From positions 2,900,114 through 2,964,113 of the forward strand of contig NC_092249.1 of assembly GCF_036320965.1 (NCBI RefSeq): a stretch of 64,000 nucleotides of DNA. The letters run 5' to 3'. The DNA is from Panulirus ornatus (taxonomy: Eukaryota > Arthropoda > Malacostraca > Decapoda > Palinuridae). The notes beneath the pieces were generated by a model. It worked only from the letters and a program-made list of their open reading frames with translations, was not told the origin of the DNA and made no database searches. Of this stretch, positions 33,031 to 45,217 are shown piece by piece (the stretch's first letter is position 1; each line of letters opens with the position of its first letter). Position numbers and translations under genes: made by a program.

Positions 33031-33230
33031 ATCACTGTCCTCCAGCAGATAACCTCGTCATAGACCATCAGGTCTTGTGTTATCTGTCCTTCCCATGTAC
33101 TGTCCTCCAGCAGATAACCTCGTCATAGACCATCAGGTCTTGTGTTATCTGTCCTTCCCATGTACTGTCCTCCAGCAGATAACCCTCGTCATAGACCATC
33201 AGGTCTCCTTGTATCTGGCTTCCCCACGTA
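33001..33230 (+). repeat. 65-bp satellite, locus 2, with conserved left flank
   Basis: Three units of ACTGTCCTCCAGCAGATAAC plus CTCGTCATAGACCATCAGG and TATCTGTCCTTCCCATGT. The flank at 33001-33033 (TATATAGATTAGGAAGG TAGGGTAC) resembles 37598-37630 at the 37.6-kb locus, so the repeat and its flank were copied together. Confidence 0.93.
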
Positions 33231-33534
33231 GTCCAAGAATAATCTACGCCTCGACCCCAGAGGCCAGCATAAGCACCACCTCAATGGTCCGCAACACATT
33301 GTAGTTACCCGTCGAAGCCCATTCTTAACTTTCTCTTGTGAACGAATGAACAAATCACACCGTTCCTTCAGACCGCAGGCTAAGCAAGCTCCAAAACGAA
33401 CCTGGATACTCCACATATGCTTTCTCCCATGACACTCACCGCAACTTACCCCACTTCGCGAAACCCTCGATCTTACAAACAATATCTCACTAAGTCCTCC
33501 GTGGCTCTGTCGTGCCAAAGGGGGATTACTTTAG

Positions 33535-33536
<2 letters not shown>
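33231..33536. other. unique sequence, no gene seen
   Basis: A minus-strand frame of about 110 codons (33518-33189) has no recognisable domain and is partly satellite. Confidence 0.5.
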
Positions 33537-33578
<42 letters not shown>

Positions 33579-33605
33579 AGTGTGGGTGAGTGTGTGTGTG
33601 TGTGG
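33537..33605. repeat. (GT)n microsatellite with GGGTGAGTGT interruption
   Basis: GT run, two GGGTGAGTGT units, then GT again. Confidence 0.95.
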
Positions 33606-33865
33606 AAGGGCCACACAAGCCTTACCTTCCCTCGCCTCCACCCACCAACCACCCTCCTCAGTGCTTCACCAAGATTAATTCCCATTTTCAGCCTCTTCCT
33701 GCCGGCACACACGCGGGTCGCAAAGTGCGTGTTAGCATGCACGTCTTCCATGTTTTATGCCCATTACGACTAAACGGACAAGCGCGCGTCCGCTGGTGAA
33801 CTGAAGGGTTTATATCACACCTCTTGCTTGACGGGATTCTCCCAAACGCTTCTTTTCTACCCAGC

Positions 33866-33867
<2 letters not shown>

Positions 33868-33911
<44 letters not shown>

Positions 33912-33931
33912 AAAAAAAAAGAAAAAAAAAA
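33868..33931. repeat. poly(A) tract
   Basis: About 40 consecutive A, then TC, 10 A, G and 10 A. No retroelement 3' end is recognisable on the left, so the origin of this A tract is unknown. Confidence 0.95.
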
Positions 33932-34127
33932 GGTTCACTTCGAATTTCTTTTCTATTATTATGAATGAAATTCACGGCTGAGTGACTTCTCTTTCGGTTA
34001 ACTTCAAAAAAAATATATATTTTCTGCTGTTGAGTTTATGTTTTAACATACAACCTGGAGTATACTGCAGTATATACCTGAAGTATATCACAAAAAGAAT
34101 AGAGAGTTCTGTGCTTCGTCTTGTGTT

Positions 34128-34130
<3 letters not shown>

Positions 34131-34207
<77 letters not shown>
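34131..34207. repeat. (CT)n microsatellite
   Basis: Pure CT run of about 75 bp. Confidence 0.97.
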
Positions 34208-34212
<5 letters not shown>

Positions 34213-34465
34213 ACAATTCCCATGTTCCATCATCAGTCATAAGAAGCTGCGGATCTACCAACATGAAAATGAAAGACATGAACACATGTTTAACCCAGCC
34301 AAGCCTAATGAAGTACACCTCTGAACCCCAGGCCATTATTGTAGGTTAAGAGCGCGTCCGTACGCACACAGAGGCGATGCGTTTACCGGCGCGTCTCATC
34401 AAAGAAAATGGCAGACAAGCCAAGCTGAGGGATGAAGTTCGACCCTTCGGAACTCGACCGCAAAT
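34208..34465. other. unique sequence, no gene seen
   Basis: The right half forms the N-terminal part of a plus frame (34377-35123) that then runs through the 24-bp array. No domain is recognisable. Confidence 0.5.
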
Positions 34466-35040
34466 TAAACCCACGTTACTAGATCAAATTAAACCCACGT
34501 TACTAGATCAAATTAAACCCACGTTACTAGATCAAATTAAACCCACGTTACTAGATCAAATTAAACCCACGTTACTAGATCAAATTAAACCCACGTTACT
34601 AGATCAAATTAAACCCACATTACTAGATCAAATTAAACCCACGTTACTAGATCAAATTAAACCCACGTTACTAGATCAAATTAAACCCACGTTACTAGAT
34701 CAAATTAAACCCACGTTACTGGATCAAATTAAACCCACGTTACTAGATCAAATTAAACCCACGTTACTAGATCACATTAAACCCACGTTACTAGATCAAA
34801 TTAAACCCACGTTACTAGATCAAATTAAACCCACGTTACTAGATCAAATTAAACCCACGTTACTAGATCAAATTAAACCCACGTTACTAGATCAAATTAA
34901 ACCCACGTTACTAGATCAAATTAAACCCACGTTACTAGATCAAATTAAACCCACGTTACTAGATCAAATTAAACCCACGTTACTAGATCAAATTAAACCC
35001 ACGTTACTAGATCAAATTAAACCCACGTTACTAGATCAAT
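34462..35040 (+). repeat. 24-bp minisatellite, highly homogeneous
   Basis: Twenty-four tandem units of AAATTAAACCCACGTTACTA plus GATC. I see only three variant positions across the whole array (acgtt to acatt near 34618, cta to ctg near 34721, caa to cac near 34773). This is the most uniform array in the window and probably a recent expansion. It lies inside a 248-codon plus frame (34377-35123) with octapeptide QIKPTLLD, which I regard as incidental. Confidence 0.95.
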
Positions 35041-35149
35041 TACAGGAGACGACGGAAGTCTCAGAGAACTGCCATGATTCGTCGAGTGGCGGTGATGACA
35101 CGATGCTAACTGTCTTTCGTTGACTCTGGTAGTTAAGAGGTCACTAGAG

Positions 35150-35548
35150 GGCCAAGTAACCAACCAGCCTTCAGTGTCAAGTAACCAACCAGCCTTCAGT
35201 GTCAAGTAACCAACCAGCCTTCAGTGTCAAGTAACCAACCAGCTTTCAGTGTCAAGTAACCAACCAGCCTTCAGTGTCAAGTAACCAACCAGCCTTCAGT
35301 GTCAAGTAACCAACCAGCCTTCAGTGTCAAGTAACCAACCAGCCTTCAGTGTCAAGTAACCAACCAGCTTTCAGTGTCAAGTAACCAACCAGCCTTCAGT
35401 GTCAAGTAACCAACCAGCTTTCAGTGTCAAGTAACCAACCAGCCTTCAGTGTCAAGCAACCAACTAGCCTTCAGTGTCAAGTAACCAACCAGCCTTCAGT
35501 GTCAAGTAACCAACCAGCCTTCAGTGTCAAGTAACCAACCAGCCTTCA
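35150..35548 (+). repeat. 25-bp minisatellite
   Basis: About 15 units of CAACCAGCCTTCAGTGTCAA plus GTAAC. Variants are mostly agcct to agctt. The array starts about 110 bases after the 24-bp array ends. Confidence 0.95.
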
Positions 35549-35689
35549 GCGCTTTACCATTCAGACGTTCTCAATATCTACGCCAAACAGTTTCCCCTCA
35601 GATATTTCCCTGCCATTCAATACTGCTTGTCCAGCATCGCAAATACACTGGTAAATATTCACAGAGGCCGAGAGATATTCCTCGACCAT

Positions 35690-36292
35690 ATCATCCTACC
35701 CAATCACTTATATACATTCAACCAGCACCATAACCATCGACCACATCCTACCCATCACTATACACATTCACCCAAGGCCACAACCCTCGACCATATCCAT
35801 CACTATACACATTCACCCAAGGCCACAACCCTCGACCACATCCATCACTATACACATTCACCCAGTACCATAACCTTCGACCTGATCATACTACCCATCA
35901 CTATACACATTCACCCATGGCCATAACCCTCGACCCTATCCATCACTATACACATTCACCCAAGGCCATAACCCTCAACCACATCCATACCAATCACTAT
36001 ACACATTCACCCAGTACCATAACCCTCGACCTTACCATCCTACCCATGACTATACACATTCACCCATGGCCATAACCCTCGACCTTACCATCCTACCCAT
36101 CACTACACACATTCACCCAATACCATAACCCATCCTACCCATCACTATACACATTCACCCAGTACCATAACCCATCCTACCCATCACTATACACATTCAC
36201 CCAGTACCATAACCCATCCTACCCATGACTATACACATTCACCCAGTACCATAACCCATCCTACCCATGACTATACACATTCATCCAGGCAC
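35690..36292 (+). repeat. ~42-48 bp degenerate minisatellite
   Basis: Units combine CACTATACACATTCACCCA with AGTACCATAACCC or AGGCCACAACCCTCGACC and ATCCTACCCAT. The left half is long-unit and mixed, and the right half (from about 36120) is a uniform 43-bp form. Confidence 0.9.
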
Positions 36293-36507
36293 CACACTTG
36301 CTCGCAATCATACTATCATCTCCCCTCCTCCTCCTACACCCCAGAATCCTTCCACATTATCTCCCCGCCTGAACCCAGCTCCCCGGGTTCTTCATGCACC
36401 AGTTCCCTGAGTAAATAAGTCCAGATGTGGTTAACGTTTTCCAGAAATTCACACACACACACACACACACGAAAAAGAAGAAGCGAATCACGTATCAGTA
36501 ATAAGTA
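36293..36507. other. unique sequence with short (CA)n
   Basis: CA run at about 36450-36470. No gene seen. Confidence 0.55.
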
Positions 36508-36570
<63 letters not shown>

Positions 36571-36653
36571 CTCCCACACAAGGTATATCCATGTTTCTGC
36601 TAGACTCTCTCTCTCTCTCTCTCTCTCTCGGTTTTAATGACGCGATTCGTTAA

Positions 36654-36705
<52 letters not shown>
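36508..36705. repeat. (GA)n, (CT)n, (GA)n cluster
   Basis: GA (about 36508-36568), CT (36605-36629) and GA (36658-36704) lie close together. The last two are in opposite sense across 28 bases, so a CT/GA hairpin can form. Confidence 0.95.
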
Positions 36706-36710
<5 letters not shown>

Positions 36711-36905
36711 CAGACACACACAAAGTCGCCAGATCTGATGTTCCTGTAACGGTGGGGTTGTTGTAGTAACCAACCCCCCCCCAGGCGTGGGAAAGGGGGG
36801 GCACACGTCCCCAGAATGAAAATGGGAGCCTCTGGGAGGGAAGGAATATTTGCTTACCTGCGTTAAAACGGGGGACTTGCATATCCCCGAGATCTTCCTT
36901 GTCGT
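36706..36905. other. unique sequence, no gene seen
   Basis: C run at about 36774-36782 and G run near 36794-36801. No gene seen. Confidence 0.5.
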
Positions 36906-37215
36906 CTGAGTCAACGGAAAGATAAGGTTTAGGTAAACGTAAGGTAAGGAAAAGGTAAGGGATACGTCATGAGAGATAAGGTTAGGAAAGGTAAGGAATA
37001 CGTCATGAAATGTAGGGTAAAGCGTATGTAAGGCAAGGTTAAGGTAAAGTGCACGTAAGGTAACGGAAGGTAAAATTAAGTCAGGTATACTTACGGCAAA
37101 GTAAGATAAGATAGACGCAAGGTAAGGAAAAGATAAGACATACATAAAGTAAGAAAAGACAAGACATGCGTAAGACAAGAAATGCGCAAGACAAGACATG
37201 CGCAACACAAACACA
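36906..37215 (+). repeat. degenerate GGTAAG-rich tract
   Basis: AGGTAAGG and AAGATAAGACATACGTAAG-like motifs repeat irregularly, often as GGTAAGG...TACGTCATGA. It is related in motif to the GGTAAGGTAAGG core of the 60-bp satellite but has lost a fixed period. Confidence 0.7.
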
Positions 37216-37597
37216 GATCAGATCCACGTCATACAAAACAGGTGGAGTTCCTGAGAATGACTTTAAGTCATAACACAGCAACCGAACACGAGCATCTATG
37301 TTGTTACTGAGGCATCAACAGCGTCTCAAATCTGCTCCCCAAAACGATGCCCAGGATACTTTAATAATATCTTTTCCTAAGTATCTTCTTGGTGGCTTTT
37401 CATTCCAGCCCTCACACTCTTCCATATCTTCCCTATGTCCACTTTTATGTTGCCACATGAACGTCCACTCATTCACATCTCTCCGTTTCCTGCCTCTCTG
37501 ATATTTAGTGTTCACTCCCCCATATCTACAATTTTCCACTTGCTCTTCCCTCACTTTAACTCCCAGTGCTCCATCATGCTTTACTATCCTGGCTCCA
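37216..37597. other. unique sequence, no gene seen
   Basis: Short frames on both strands lack domains. Confidence 0.5.
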
Positions 37598-37962
37598 GGT
37601 ATATAGACTGGGGATGTAGGGTACTATTACTGTCCTCCAGCAGATAACCTCGTCATAGACCATCAGGTCTCGTGTTATCTGTCCTTCCCATGTACTGTCC
37701 TCCAGCAGATAACCTCGTCATAGACCATCAGGTCTCCTGTTATCTGTCCTTCCCATGTACTGTCCTCCAGCAGATAACCTTCGTCACAGACCATCAGGTC
37801 TTCTGTTATCTGTCCTTCCCATGTACTGTCCTCCAGCAGATAACCTCGTCATAGACCATCAGGTCTCCTGTTATCTGTCCTTCCCATGTACTGTCCTGCA
37901 GCAGATAACCTTCGTCATAGACCATCAGGTCTGCATGTCCTCTATCACCTGGCTTTCTCATG
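37598..37962 (+). repeat. 65-bp satellite, locus 3, with conserved left flank
   Basis: Five units of ACTGTCCTCCAGCAGATAAC plus CTCGTCATAGACCATCAGG. The left flank TATATAGACTGGGGATG TAGGGTAC parallels that of the 33-kb locus. Confidence 0.94.
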
Positions 37963-39360
37963 TACTTCCATAAATATCCATTCTCCTCTCTCCCCCCTCT
38001 CGTTCTCCCTCACTACTTCTCCCCCCTGCATCATTCCTGTTAACTCCCCCTTTTTTTTTTCTTTTTTTTTAGCTCTCTTCCTCCTGAAGCTTATATCTCG
38101 TAAATCTCTTCAACTCTCCCTCCTCCTCCTCCTCCTTTATTGTTACCCTCTTCTTCTGGCAGGGAAGAGGGATGAGTATTACACCCCGCGGCTGGCCAAG
38201 GCCACTCCATCAACACGTTTTCAGTGTTTGTCTCCTGTGAATCTCCCATCACTCCCCCTTTCTTGTGTTCCTCATCTTGGCAGATTAAGGGTCGTTTTTC
38301 CTGCGCCTGCTTCGTCCTGCTCTTGTTTATTTTACCGACAATTACCCCAGGACCATCTTCAGTGAAAGAGTCCTTAGGGTGTTACCTAGGGGCACTTTCC
38401 AAAGGCTGCGCTACTTTAAGCAGCAGGGAAACGTAGGACTCCTTTTCGAGTGAGAAATTGTTAGACGTGAATGTCCTCATAATTATAACACCACACCAAA
38501 GGTGACTCTTGTCTCTCGGCTTAACCTCGAACAGGAGCAGAGTCCGGTAACACCTGATGTTCGCGCATGAACGTGAGTGCGTGTACGTGTATACATATTA
38601 TCTAAGGATGTAAGGAGATGGTCATATTCCACTTTCGCCAAATAGGCATGTCACACTTTCTCATATTCTCAAGCAAACGGTATTACGCCACAATACTATA
38701 ATACAATGTTGAAGGAAAGTAACTTATTATTTTCATGTATACGCAAGGCACTGATGGACCTGGCTTTAGTCTCAAACAACAAACATAGCAGAAAAAAATA
38801 ATATTTTACGTCCGTCGCATCCCGTTATCATGCACCGTACGTCAGTGTCGTAGAACCTCTCCGTCGTCGGAGCGTCGGTCTTCGCCAAAGCATTCGGTAT
38901 AAAACTCCCTCAGCTTTTACGTTTAAATGCCTCCTGGGGCTTATCTCTAACCTCGTCGCTCGGTCTGACCCCCCCTCCAGGGGCTCCTCTCCCACCTGCA
39001 ACAGGATGCTGGTGGCTTCTTCAAGCGCTCAACGCACAAAGCCTTTACTTTAAGAATATATAAAACAAAAATATATAGGCCATAAATTTACCTGGGTCTA
39101 ATCTCGTGCCTGTCCCCGAGGGAAAATATATCACCTTATAATATACATAAAACATAGAGAAGGTGTCCCCCTTTTACTATACATGAGAACACCAAACCTA
39201 ACAGAAACCTTGAAAACCATTAATTGATGACTTTTTGTGGGGGGAAAAATACAGAAAAGAAGAAAAACTTGTGTTTCATAAACGTTCAGGAGAAGACATA
39301 CAATATTTAGCCGAGCAATAACTTTTACAGACCCTCACCACTAAGCCCAAAGAGCGCAAA
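37963..39360. other. unique sequence, no gene seen
   Basis: C/T-rich to about 38160 (including a T run at 38049-38069 and CTC triplets at 38121-38136), then mixed sequence. No gene or RNA recognised. Confidence 0.5.
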
Positions 39361-39364
39361 CCTC

Positions 39365-39690
39365 ACGATGGTTTTGGGAGGTCTTCTACCTACCCCCCCC
39401 CCCCCCACAGCTGGGGTCTGGGGCCTTACCTAACCTTACGTATACCTTACGATGGTTTGGGAGGTCTTCTTACCTACCCCCACAACTGGGGTCTGGGCAC
39501 CTTACCTTACCTTACGTATACCTTACGATGGTTTGGGAGGTCTTCTACCCCCACAGCTGGGGTCTGGCACCTTACCTTACCTTACGTATACCTTACGATG
39601 GTTTGGGAGGTCTTCTACCCCCACAGCTGGGGGTCTGGCACCTTACCTAACCTTACGTAAACCATACTATAGTTTGGGAGGTCTTATACC
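39365..39690 (+). repeat. 60-bp satellite, locus 3
   Basis: Five units, with a C run of about 13 replacing ACCCCCACAG in the first and small indels in others. The right end decays after TTTGGGAGGTCTTATACC. Confidence 0.93.
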
Positions 39691-40237
39691 TTGGTCTGGG
39701 ACCAAGTTATCTGGTCGCTCTTCTGCTTAACTAGGCTGTTGGAGGCCGCGGCTTGTAGGTTTACATATCCACCATATCGTAGCAGCACTGGAGCACTTTG
39801 AAAGCACGTTTCGACTCCTTCCATTATAAATTTCTCCTCTAGTCAGTCCACAACGCATCTCAAAGCCACGTCCCACCTCACGCGTGGTCCGCTGGAATAC
39901 CCTGGAAAGACTTGTTGGTTCCAGCAGTGTTTCCAAAGGCAATCCAGGGACGCTTCAGCATCCCTTAACCATCTTATAAATCCCTGGGGGTCTTGTGTCT
40001 GATGATCACCGCAACGACCCACTTATGGTTTTCAAACCTGACAGACTCATAATAATTATGCATCATCCGTGGGATTCAAAAGAGTTAAGTCTTGTCGCAC
40101 GACCAGATTCAAATATCCCTCATCTTCTCTCCTGTCTACACAGATGCATCGTACGACCCCAGACGCCTCACTAACTGTATCTCTCATGCGAATTACTACG
40201 AAACGCTGCCAATACTGTATTCACCTCAGTTAATAAA

Positions 40238-40239
<2 letters not shown>
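39691..40239. other. unique sequence, no gene seen
   Basis: No gene or RNA recognised. Confidence 0.5.

Positions 40240-40314
<75 letters not shown>
40240..40314. repeat. (AT)n microsatellite
   Basis: Pure TA run of about 72 bp with no visible retroposon at its edges. Confidence 0.97.
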
Positions 40315-40317
<3 letters not shown>

Positions 40318-40646
40318 ACTCTATACCTTCTCTTGGCTCTCTTACATATAAGGTCTGACATTTTCTTTATAACATGAGGGTTTGCCACTTCCAATAATTT
40401 AGCATTTTTCTTCCCATTCTCTCATTTCTTCTAAAGAGTTATCTTCTTTTGCTTCACTTAAGTCCTGGCCCTTGACTGGGCCTTTGGTCCGTCCCTGAAG
40501 CCTTCGAAATGATAATAAATAATAATAATAATAATAAAGGATATAATGCAATAAACGTAAACATTTGGCAACTGCCTGTGGTTCCTCTGCTTTCATATTC
40601 AGAAAATATTTGATGGGTTCCCAGAACCTGACACAATAATGGCTGT

Positions 40647-40677
<31 letters not shown>

Positions 40678-41013
40678 GTTATTACCAGTTACGTCACATG
40701 GCGAGGGTAACGCGAATGACTGCACATTTAACTCCCTCCATAATCGCCGTGCAAAAGCGTTTAAATTCAGAAACATAAATAACTCCATTTTAACAAAGGA
40801 AAACGACGCAACGGTTGCGCGAACAACGGGAATAAACCGAAGCATTGCAGACATACGGTCACCGGACGGGGTCTTCTGATACGTGAGAACAGAAAATTGG
40901 AAGAGGGTGAAGGAAGAGAAGATGGGAGAACAGCATCAAATTATGGAAAACAATATTCAGGAGGTACAGAAGACGGAGCTTCCTATATACCAGTAACTAC
41001 AAGGAAATTCTTC

Positions 41014-41017
<4 letters not shown>
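40315..41017. other. unique sequence with short (AAT)n and (CA)n
   Basis: AATAAT triplets at about 40511-40538 and a CA run at 40650-40678. A minus frame of about 150 codons (40854-40399) has no recognisable domain. Confidence 0.5.

Positions 41018-41064
<47 letters not shown>
41018..41064. repeat. (AT)n microsatellite, 5' side of the 41-kb retroposon
   Basis: Pure TA run ending exactly where the retroposon starts. Confidence 0.95.
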
Positions 41065-41869
<805 letters not shown>

Positions 41870-42215
41870 TACTCATGTGCCTGTCTAAACATGTTACATA
41901 CTCATGTGTTTGTCTAAACATGTTACATACTCATGTGTTTGTCCACACATGTTACATACTCACGTGTTTGTCTACACGTTACACACTCACGTGTTTGTCC
42001 ACACATGTTACATACGTGTTTGTCCAAACATGCTACATACTCACGTGTTTGTCCACACACATTACATACGTGTTTGTCCAAACATGCTACATACTCACGT
42101 GTTTGTCCACACATGTTACATGCGTGTTTGTCCAAACATGCTACATACTCACGTGTTTGTCCACACATGTTACATACGTGTTTGTCCAAACATGCTACAT
42201 ACTCACGCGTTTGTC
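41870..42215 (+). repeat. ~26-29 bp minisatellite with CACGTG motif
   Basis: Units of ACATGYTACATACTCACGTG plus TTTGTCC. About half the units contain CACGTG (the canonical E-box), while alternate units shorten to CATACGTGTTTGTCC. In the right half two sub-types alternate, giving a roughly 52-bp higher-order period. Confidence 0.93.
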
Positions 42216-42550
42216 CCAAGCGTGGAAATATCCAGCCCTACCCTGATCTTATGCTCATTTATGATGAATTAACCAGTTACTATTCATGACCTCCTAGTTC
42301 TGTAATATCTGTAATAACTGTATTTTCAGCCAAATGGCTGCTTAACGTCAATAAACCGTTGTTTACATAAACACATACATACTTATGTCTCTTCCTTGTA
42401 TATCCACTGACTATACTACGTCTTCCATCTCATTCTTGTATCTCCCCTGACGACGTGGTCATAACACGAAAGTGCACTTGTGAATTTACTGTGTTTCATT
42501 TTCCTGAGGTTTTATGTATATACTAGATCACTGTAACCTCTTGCAACACA
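42216..42550. other. unique sequence, no gene seen
   Basis: No gene or RNA recognised. Confidence 0.5.
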
Positions 42551-42557
42551 CACAAAA

Positions 42558-42641
<84 letters not shown>
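42551..42641. repeat. (CA)n-(TA)n compound microsatellite
   Basis: CA run to about 42577 then TA run to 42640. Confidence 0.96.
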
Positions 42642-42642
<1 letters not shown>

Positions 42643-43080
42643 CAAAGAAAGACTTTCCCTCCCCGTACTTAAACAGTCTGTTTGCTCCGGGTCAAACGCT
42701 TCGTTTCTTTACCATCACACAAGTTACATTTTCCCCGTTCGAACCCAGCTGTAAGCGAGGGGGAGGCTGAGGGTTTTGCCTTGGGAGTCTCTTGCTTTGT
42801 TTATGTGGAGAATTCTCATTCCCGCATGACAAAGGTAGCGCCGGCTGCCTCCCTCAATGATCTGTGTGTGTGTGTGTGTTTAAGTTTGTTTGTATTGTTA
42901 GAGCGTTTGCCTAATCATCGACTCAATGCCACTTCAAGGGAACACTTTTCCCCACAAGCATATAAAAATAAAAATGGGAGTTTTGATAACACGTCGGAGA
43001 AGATGAATTCTACATCTCTATGAGTGTTACTTTCTACACTTTATGATATTCATGTACAACACTTAACAACGCATGTGAGT
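42642..43080. other. unique sequence, no gene seen
   Basis: Plus frame 42682-43023 (about 113 codons) has no recognisable domain and crosses a short GT run at 42865-42878. Confidence 0.5.
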
Positions 43081-43084
43081 AAAG

Positions 43085-43455
43085 TAGAATAAAGTGAGGA
43101 CATGGAAAGCAAGATAAGTAAAGTACAATAGGTAACAACGCATCTGGGTAAAAAGCGTAATAAAGTGAGGTAAGGTAATATTTGGTAAGGTAAGATATAG
43201 AAAGGTTTATCAAGGTAAGCTAAGCCATGATTATCTAAGGTAAAGTTAGTTATGATATAGTTAATCAAAGTAAGATTAGGTAAGTTAAAGGTAAGGTAAT
43301 ATTGGTTAAGGATAGGTAAATCATGCTAGAGTAATCCTAGTTAAGCAACGTAAGGTAAGGCTTTAAGGTAAACTTAGGTTTCAAGTGATCCTACCTAACT
43401 GTCGTAAAGTAAGGCTTAAAGGTAATTAATTAAGTTTAGGTAAGGTATGGCTCCC
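43085..43455 (+). repeat. degenerate GGTAAG/TAAGGTAA tract
   Basis: AAGGTAAGGTAATATTTGGT, AAGTTAGG and TAAGGTAAAG-like motifs without a fixed period for about 370 bp. Resembles the tract at 36.9 kb. Confidence 0.7.
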
Positions 43456-43640
43456 TAACGACACACTTAGTCTCATAATCCAGTATAACGACACACAAAC
43501 ACAGAAAACCCTCCAGAAATCGTCTCCGTAACAAGAAGTAACAACCCAGTTAAACTCACGTGTTAACAGCCTTTGCCCTCAAATCACACGACCCGACTCG
43601 CTCGGGGTCCCCTGACCCTTCCCCCCCATACGTTAGCGAC

Positions 43641-43642
<2 letters not shown>
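43456..43642. other. unique sequence, no gene seen
   Basis: No gene recognised. Confidence 0.5.

Positions 43643-43709
<67 letters not shown>
43643..43709. repeat. (GA)n microsatellite
   Basis: Pure GA run of about 66 bp. Confidence 0.97.
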
Positions 43710-43711
<2 letters not shown>

Positions 43712-43884
43712 AATAACGTGAGGTATATGGCTTGGGGGAGGAGTGAGGGGGTTGGATGACCCCCCCCCTCTCTCCCAGCCAACACCTGCCATTTCCAGCG
43801 GGCCATCTTAACTTCCAGACTCTACCAGCGGCATGACCGTGGCCTGGAAGTGGTCCAGGAAGATGTGAGGATCATCGGCCCGGG

Positions 43885-43885
<1 letters not shown>

Positions 43886-43972
<87 letters not shown>
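43886..43972. repeat. (GA)n microsatellite
   Basis: Pure GA run of about 85 bp. Confidence 0.97.
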
Positions 43973-43974
<2 letters not shown>

Positions 43975-44106
43975 ATGAACAACATACCAAAATAGGAGTC
44001 AAGTTGGAAGATTTGTATGAACAAGCAAAACACGCAATCATACACAGCTAAGTTATATACATCGCTTTTGCCATCATAAAACCCTTATACAAAAAATGTA
44101 CGAACG

Positions 44107-44134
<28 letters not shown>
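44107..44134. repeat. (GT)n microsatellite
   Basis: Pure GT run of about 27 bp. Confidence 0.94.
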
Positions 44135-44137
<3 letters not shown>

Positions 44138-44261
44138 CCTCAAAACCCACCCCTGATATATTCCTTCGAAGGGGAAGAACCACAATAACCGCCCATCTCT
44201 TTCTGAGGCAACCACACCTCCCTTGTAGCCAAAGGAAAAAACTGCTCACGAGTGGGTTATG

Positions 44262-44840
44262 GGCTCTACAATATCTGGGGAGGTAAACTTCTACAATATC
44301 TGGGGAGGTAAACTTCTATAATATCTGGGGAGGTAAACTTCTACAATATCTGGGGAGGTAAACTTCTACAATATCTGGGGAGGTAAACTTCTACAATATC
44401 TGGGAAGGTAAACATAGGTTCTACAATATCTGGGGAGGTAAACATAGGTTCTACAATATCTGGGGAGGTAAACATAGGTTCTACAATATCTGGGGAGGTA
44501 CACATTGGTTCTACAATATCTGAGGAGGTACACATAGGTTCTAAAATATCTGGAGAGGCAAATATAGGTTTCTACAATATCTGTGGAGGCAAATATGGGT
44601 TCTACAATATCTGTAGAGGTAAACATGGGTCCAATACAATATCTGGGGAGGTAAACATAGGTTCTACAATATCTGGAGGCAAATATAGGTTCTACAATAT
44701 CTGTGGAGGTAAACATGGGTCCACTACAATATCTGGGGAGGTACACATAGGTTCTACAATATCTGGGGAGGCAAATATTGGTTCTACAATATCTGTGGAG
44801 GTAAACATGGGTCCAATACAATATCTGGGGAGGTAAACAG
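44262..44840. repeat. ~27-33 bp minisatellite (TACAATATCTGGGGAGG)
   Basis: About 20 units of CTACAATATCTGGGGAGGTA plus AAC, with an optional ATAGGTT insert that changes the period from about 24 to 31. Right-hand units mix ACATGGGTCCAATA and AAATATAGGTT forms. A block of about 100 bp is repeated at 44600-44840. Confidence 0.92.
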
Positions 44841-44937
44841 AGAGATTAAACTGGATTTTAAGCTCTCGACCACAATGGTCCGAACCATGAGTACGACGAT
44901 AGGGTTTTAAAAAGCACGTAAAGGGCCAGGCTATCCT

Positions 44938-45217
44938 ACTCAAGGGTCGTATCGTCGTGCTCAAGGATCGTACCGTCGCGCTCAAGGGTCGTACCGTCGT
45001 GCTCAAGGGTCGTGCCGTCGTGCTCAAGGGTCGTACCGTCGTGCTCAAGGATCGTACCGTCGTGCTCAAGGATCGTACCGTCGTGCTCAAGGGTCGTTCC
45101 GTCGTGCATAAGGATCGTACCGTCGTGCTCAAGGGTCGTACCGTCGCGCTCAAGGGTCGTACCGTCGTGCTCAAGGGTTGTACCGTCGTGCTCAAGGGTC
45201 GTACCGTCGTGCTCAAA
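44938..45217 (+). repeat. 21-bp minisatellite, locus 6
   Basis: Thirteen units of CGTACCGTCGTGCTCAAG with few changes (GCGCTC, GGATC, one GCATAA). Confidence 0.94.

Noticed and set aside
33868..33931. LINE poly(A) tail
   Set aside because: No retroelement 3' end or coding remnant is recognisable to the left and no target duplication is apparent; could be a simple A expansion.
34377..35123. 248-codon plus frame with octapeptide repeats as a gene
   Set aside because: Twenty-four copies of a 24-bp unit without stops account for most of it. The flanks are short and show no domain, splice site or codon bias.
34462..35548. CRISPR array
   Set aside because: The 24- and 25-bp repeats are directly contiguous with no unique spacers, there are no cas genes, and the DNA is eukaryotic.
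37315..37554. Minus-strand 79-codon frame resembling a small basic protein
   Set aside because: No recognisable domain, no start context or exon signals; consistent with chance.
40399..40854. Minus-strand 151-codon frame as a gene
   Set aside because: It crosses a (CA)n run and AAT triplets and has no domain I recognise; other frames nearby are equally long.
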